From the NCBI GenBank assembly GCA_903859225.1, contig CAIOLV010000039.1, positions 1-15,152 on the forward strand: a DNA stretch of 15,152 bases. The letters run 5' to 3'. How positions within the stretch are numbered: position 1 is the stretch's first letter; each line of letters begins with the position of its first letter. The DNA comes from an uncultured bacterium (GTDB taxonomy: Bacteria; Bipolaricaulota; Bipolaricaulia; UBA7950; UBA9294). The translations under genes were made by a program, and so were the position numbers. Below are positions 11,758 through 15,152 of the stretch, piece after piece. The notes beneath the pieces are model-generated. The model was given only the letters and a program-made list of their open reading frames with translations. It was not told the DNA's origin and searched no databases.

Positions 11758-14700
11758 ATGGCAGATCGAGAGCGACAGATGATGTCGATCGATGGAAACA
11801 CCGCCGCGGCCCACGTCGCATACGCGTTCAGCGACGTCGCCGCCATTTACCCGATTACCCCGAGTTCCACGATGGGAGAAGTGGCCGACGTGTGGGCCGC
11901 GCACGGCCGAAAGAACATCTTCGGCCAACCATTGCAGATTTCCGAGATGCAGTCTGAGGCAGGCGCTGCGGGCGCCGTCCACGGCTCGTTGGTTGCGGGG
12001 GCGCTCACCACGACGTTCACCGCCTCGCAAGGTCTCTTGCTCATGATCCCGAACATGTACAAGATCTCGGGCGAGTTGCTGCCCACGGTCTTCCATGTGT
12101 CGGCGCGGGCGCTGGCTGCCCATGCGCTCTCCATCTACGGCGACCACGCCGACGTCATGGCGACGCGACAAACCGGCTTCGCCATGCTCGCGTCCGCATC
12201 GGTGCAGGAGGTCATGGACCTGGCTACCGTCGCCCACCTCGCGACGCTCAAGAGCAAGGTCCCGTTCCTGCACTTCTTCGACGGTTTCCGCACATCGCAC
12301 GAGGTGCAGAAAGTGGAGGTCATCCCGTACGACACGCTGGCCAAGATCGCGCCGCAAGACGAGATCGACGCCTTCCGCCGCCGGGCAATGAACCCCGAGC
12401 ACCCGCACCAGCGCGGAACGTCTCAAATGCCCGACATCTACTTCCAGGGTCGCGAAGCCGCCAACCGCTACTACCTTGCTGTCCCCCAGATCGTGGCCGA
12501 GGTTATGCAACAGGTCTCCGCGCTCACTGGGCGCTCGTACAACCTGTTCGACTACGTCGGCGATCCGAACGCCGAGAACGTCATTGTGGCCATGGGATCT
12601 TCGTGCGACGTGATCGAGGAGACACTCAACCACCTCAATGCGAAGGGCGAGAAGGTCGGCCTCCTCAAGGTGCGGCTGTACCGACCGTGGTCGAGCGACC
12701 ACTTCGCCGCCGCACTCCCGAAGACGGTGAAGAAGATCGCCGTGCTCGACCGCACGAAGGAGCCCGGCAGCCAGGGCGAGCCACTCTATCTCGACGTCTG
12801 CACGACGTTCCAGCAGCGCGGGATCAAGACGTTCGTCATCGGCGGACGCTACGGCCTCGGATCGAAGGACTTCACGCCCGGCATGGCAAAGGCCGTTGTT
12901 GACAACCTGAAGTCGAAAGAGCCAAAGAACGGCTTCACGGTCGGCATCGACGACGACGTGACGAAGCTGTCGATTCCTGTTCCGTCTGAGATCGACGTCT
13001 CGCCGAAGGGCACAATCCAGTGCAAGTTCTGGGGCCTCGGGTCGGACGGCACGGTCGGCGCGAACAAGAGCGCCATCAAGATCATCGGCGACAACACGGA
13101 CCTCTACGCTCAAGGCTATTTCGCCTACGACGCGAAGAAGTCGGGCGGAATCTCCGTATCGCACCTGCGGTTCGGAAAGAGCCCCATTCAGTCCCCGTAC
13201 CTAGTACAGAACGCCGACTACATCGCCTGCCACAACCGAGCCTACGTCGACACGTACGACCTCCTGGCCGGCATCAAGAAGGGCGGCACGTTCGTGCTCA
13301 ACTGCCCGTGGACGGCGCAAGAGCTCGAGAAGCATCTGCCCGCAGCGCTGAAGCGGACGATCGCCGAGAAGGAGCTCAAGTTCTTCACGATCGACGCGGT
13401 CAAAATCGCCGGCGAAGTCGGCCTCGGCGGACGCATCAACATGATCATGCAGACCGTGTTCTTCAAGCTGGCCGGAGTGCTCCCCGTGGACGAGGCCATC
13501 GCCCAATTGAAGAAGGCCATCAATAAGGAATACGGGAAGAAGGGCGAGAAGGTCGTGCAGATGAACTACGCCGGCGTTGACGCCACGCTCGGCAACCTCG
13601 TCGAGATCAAGGTTCCGGCCGCTTGGCGGACCGCCAAGGGAGCGGCCGAGAAGCTCGACCAGCCAGAGTGGGCGCTCGAAGTCATGCGTCCGATGCTGCA
13701 GCAGGACGGCGACAGGCTCCCTGTCAGCGCCTTCTGCGCCGAGCTCGACGGCACGTACGAGTGGACTGGACCCGACGGGAGTTTCCCGATCGCCACAACG
13801 CAATACGAGAAGCGCGGCACGGCGATCGACGTGCCGGAGTGGGTGTCGGCGAACTGCATCCAGTGCAACCAGTGCGCCTTCGTCTGCCCGCACGCAACGA
13901 TCCGGCCGTTCCTTGTGACGGCGGAAGAGAAGACGAAAGCTCCGGCCGGATTTGAGACGATTCCGGCAATCGGCAAGGGCTTCGAGCCCTACGGCTTCCG
14001 CATCCAGGTCGATCCGCTCGACTGCCAGGGCTGCGGCAACTGCGCCGACATCTGCCCCGGAAAGAAGGGCGAGAAGGCGCTCGTGATGAAGCCGCTCGAG
14101 ACGCAGCTCGCCGGACAGGCGTGCTACGACTATGCCGTCGCGCTCCCTGTGCGCGACGGCCTCATGCCGACCGACACCGTGAAGGGAAGCCAGTTCCGCA
14201 GACCGCTGTTCGAGTTCTCGGGCGCCTGCGCCGGCTGCGGCGAAACGCCCTACGTCAAGCTCGTGACGCAGCTCTTCGGCGAGCGGATGCTGGTCGCCAA
14301 CGCGACGGGCTGCTCGTCCATCTACGGCGGATCGGCGCCGTCGGTCCCGTATTGCGTCAACGCCGATGGGCACGGCCCGGCGTGGGCCAATTCCTTGTTC
14401 GAGGACAACGCCGAGTACGGGTTCGGCATGATGCTGGCGATGAAGGCGCGCCGCAATCGCTTGGCACGCCTGGTCTCGGAGGCCGCTGCGGGCTCCGTCT
14501 CGCCCGCGCTGAAGGACGCCATGCTTGCGTGGGTGGCCGGCAAGGACAACGCCGCAGCGTCACGCGCGGCCGGCGACGCGCTAGCTTCTCTTCTCGCGAA
14601 GGAAGCGAAGGGCAATCCGGCGCTCGGCGAGATCCTCGCGATGCGTGACCTGTTCACGAAGAAATCGGTGTGGGTGATCGGCGGCGACGGCTGGGCCTAC

Positions 14701-15152
14701 GACATCGGCTACGGCGGCCTCGATCACGTCGCGGCGATGAGCGAGGACGTCAACGTGCTCGTGCTCGATACCGAGGTGTACTCGAACACCGGCGGCCAAT
14801 CGTCGAAATCGACGCCGTCGGGCTCGGTGGCCAAGTTCGCCGAGTCGGGCAAGAAAACGAAGAAGAAGGATCTCGGGCGTATGCTGATGACCTACGGGTA
14901 CGTCTACGTAGCCACTGTGGCGATGGGTGCCAACAAGCAGCAGTGCTTGAAGGCGATCGCCGAGGCCGAGAGCTACCCCGGGCCAAGCGTCGTCATCGCC
15001 TACTCGCCGTGCATCAACCAGGGACTGAAGAACGGCATGGGCAAGAGCCAGGAAGAAGAGAAGTCGGCCGTTGAAGCCGGCTACTGGCCGCTCTATCGCT
15101 TCGACCCGCGGCTCGCCGCCGAGGGCAAGAACCCGTTCCAGCTCGACTCGAA
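11758..15152 (+). CDS. nifJ: Pyruvate:ferredoxin (flavodoxin) oxidoreductase, single chain (3' end outside window)
   Basis: It oxidatively decarboxylates pyruvate with CoA to acetyl-CoA and CO2, reducing ferredoxin. The frame is open for 1131 codons to the window edge. Full enzymes have about 1170-1230 residues, so about 40-60 or more are missing. The domain order is complete. Domain I has YPITPSS near 31-37. The CoA-binding and gamma-type domains follow, with GLGSKDFTPGMAKAV and the GLGSDGTVGANKSAIK stretch. Two 4Fe-4S motifs are CIQCNQCAFVCP (from Cys700) and CQGCGNCADICP (from Cys756). The proximal cluster and TPP region have CAGCGE at about 824-829 and GGDGWAYDIGYGGLDH from about 974. VLDTEVYSNTGGQSSKSTP follows. 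All visible cluster cysteines are intact. The ATG has GAGGAGG 7 nt upstream. It is probably a major catabolic or biosynthetic enzyme of an anaerobe. Confidence 0.97.
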   Translation, partial: MADRERQMMSIDGNTAAAHVAYAFSDVAAIYPITPSSTMGEVADVWAAHGRKNIFGQPLQISEMQSEAGAAGAVHGSLVAGALTTTFTASQGLLLMIPNMYKISGELLPTVFHVSARALAAHALSIYGDHADVMATRQTGFAMLASASVQEVMDLATVAHLATLKSKVPFLHFFDGFRTSHEVQKVEVIPYDTLAKIAPQDEIDAFRRRAMNPEHPHQRGTSQMPDIYFQGREAANRYYLAVPQIVAEVMQQVSALTGRSYNLFDYVGDPNAENVIVAMGSSCDVIEETLNHLNAKGEKVGLLKVRLYRPWSSDHFAAALPKTVKKIAVLDRTKEPGSQGEPLYLDVCTTFQQRGIKTFVIGGRYGLGSKDFTPGMAKAVVDNLKSKEPKNGFTVGIDDDVTKLSIPVPSEIDVSPKGTIQCKFWGLGSDGTVGANKSAIKIIGDNTDLYAQGYFAYDAKKSGGISVSHLRFGKSPIQSPYLVQNADYIACHNRAYVDTYDLLAGIKKGGTFVLNCPWTAQELEKHLPAALKRTIAEKELKFFTIDAVKIAGEVGLGGRINMIMQTVFFKLAGVLPVDEAIAQLKKAINKEYGKKGEKVVQMNYAGVDATLGNLVEIKVPAAWRTAKGAAEKLDQPEWALEVMRPMLQQDGDRLPVSAFCAELDGTYEWTGPDGSFPIATTQYEKRGTAIDVPEWVSANCIQCNQCAFVCPHATIRPFLVTAEEKTKAPAGFETIPAIGKGFEPYGFRIQVDPLDCQGCGNCADICPGKKGEKALVMKPLETQLAGQACYDYAVALPVRDGLMPTDTVKGSQFRRPLFEFSGACAGCGETPYVKLVTQLFGERMLVANATGCSSIYGGSAPSVPYCVNADGHGPAWANSLFEDNAEYGFGMMLAMKARRNRLARLVSEAAAGSVSPALKDAMLAWVAGKDNAAASRAAGDALASLLAKEAKGNPALGEILAMRDLFTKKSVWVIGGDGWAYDIGYGGLDHVAAMSEDVNVLVLDTEVYSNTGGQSSKSTPSGSVAKFAESGKKTKKKDLGRMLMTYGYVYVATVAMGANKQQCLKAIAEAESYPGPSVVIAYSPCINQGLKNGMGKSQEEEKSAVEAGYWPLYRFDPRLAAEGKNPFQLDS

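Noticed and set aside
11533..13164. Minus-strand frame of 543 codons opposite nifJ
   Set aside because: Shadow of nifJ; it would also run through the nifJ promoter and ribosome-binding site.
13201..14373. Minus-strand frame of 390 codons opposite nifJ
   Set aside because: Shadow frame of the conserved Fe-S cluster region of nifJ.

Overview
The window comes from a GC-rich bacterium (I estimate roughly 60% GC or a little more) with an anaerobic, probably fermentative or acetogenic metabolism. This rests on a single-chain pyruvate:ferredoxin oxidoreductase (nifJ), RNase Y instead of an RNase E system, a short Thermotoga-like NusA, a SpoVS-like remnant, and a cyclic 2,3-diphosphoglycerate synthetase homologue. 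The mix resembles deep-branching anaerobes such as Bipolaricaulota/Acetothermia, Thermotogota or Synergistota. I cannot place it more precisely from sequence alone.

Left half (1-7087) is one long minus-strand cluster, in transcription order: nusA, rny (RNase Y), a frame-disrupted spoVS-like gene, a large membrane-anchored parvulin PPIase fused to TPR repeats, mazG, a DUF4911-like small gene, and yqeG (cut by the window edge). The last four overlap or nearly overlap and look translationally coupled. A perfect TATAAT promoter drives nusA through a hairpin-bearing leader of about 135 nt. Secondary promoters are visible before rny and before the PPIase gene.

Middle (7080-9985): rluD on the plus strand converges with, and overlaps the 3' end of, pgsA on the minus strand. 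pgsA and the cyclic 2,3-diphosphoglycerate synthetase gene diverge from back-to-back promoters. The pgsA promoter is so close to its ATG that the mRNA should be leaderless. The cpgS promoter carries a perfect palindrome over its -10 box. A 15-bp perfect hairpin closes the cpgS unit.

Right part (10039-15152): a minus-strand pair encodes a cupin/HD-GYP c-di-GMP phosphodiesterase-like protein and a 59-residue two-helix membrane protein. Upstream, with its own ribosome-binding site and terminator, lies a 62-codon secreted peptide gene whose mature part is three copies of PIHVGGGP joined by LMST linkers. The three copies differ only at synonymous positions. Divergent from it is nifJ, which runs off the window and lacks roughly its last 40-60 residues.

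Five promoters read by eye share a TTGnnn -35, a spacer of exactly 17 bp and a TATAAT-like -10. Four of the five have TTGTGC or TTGTTC. The most novel items are the repeat peptide, the broken spoVS, the cupin/HD-GYP plus small membrane protein pair, and the promoter architecture around pgsA/cpgS. No rRNA, tRNA, CRISPR array, insertion sequence or phage gene was seen, and no gene-free stretch exceeds 300 bases.
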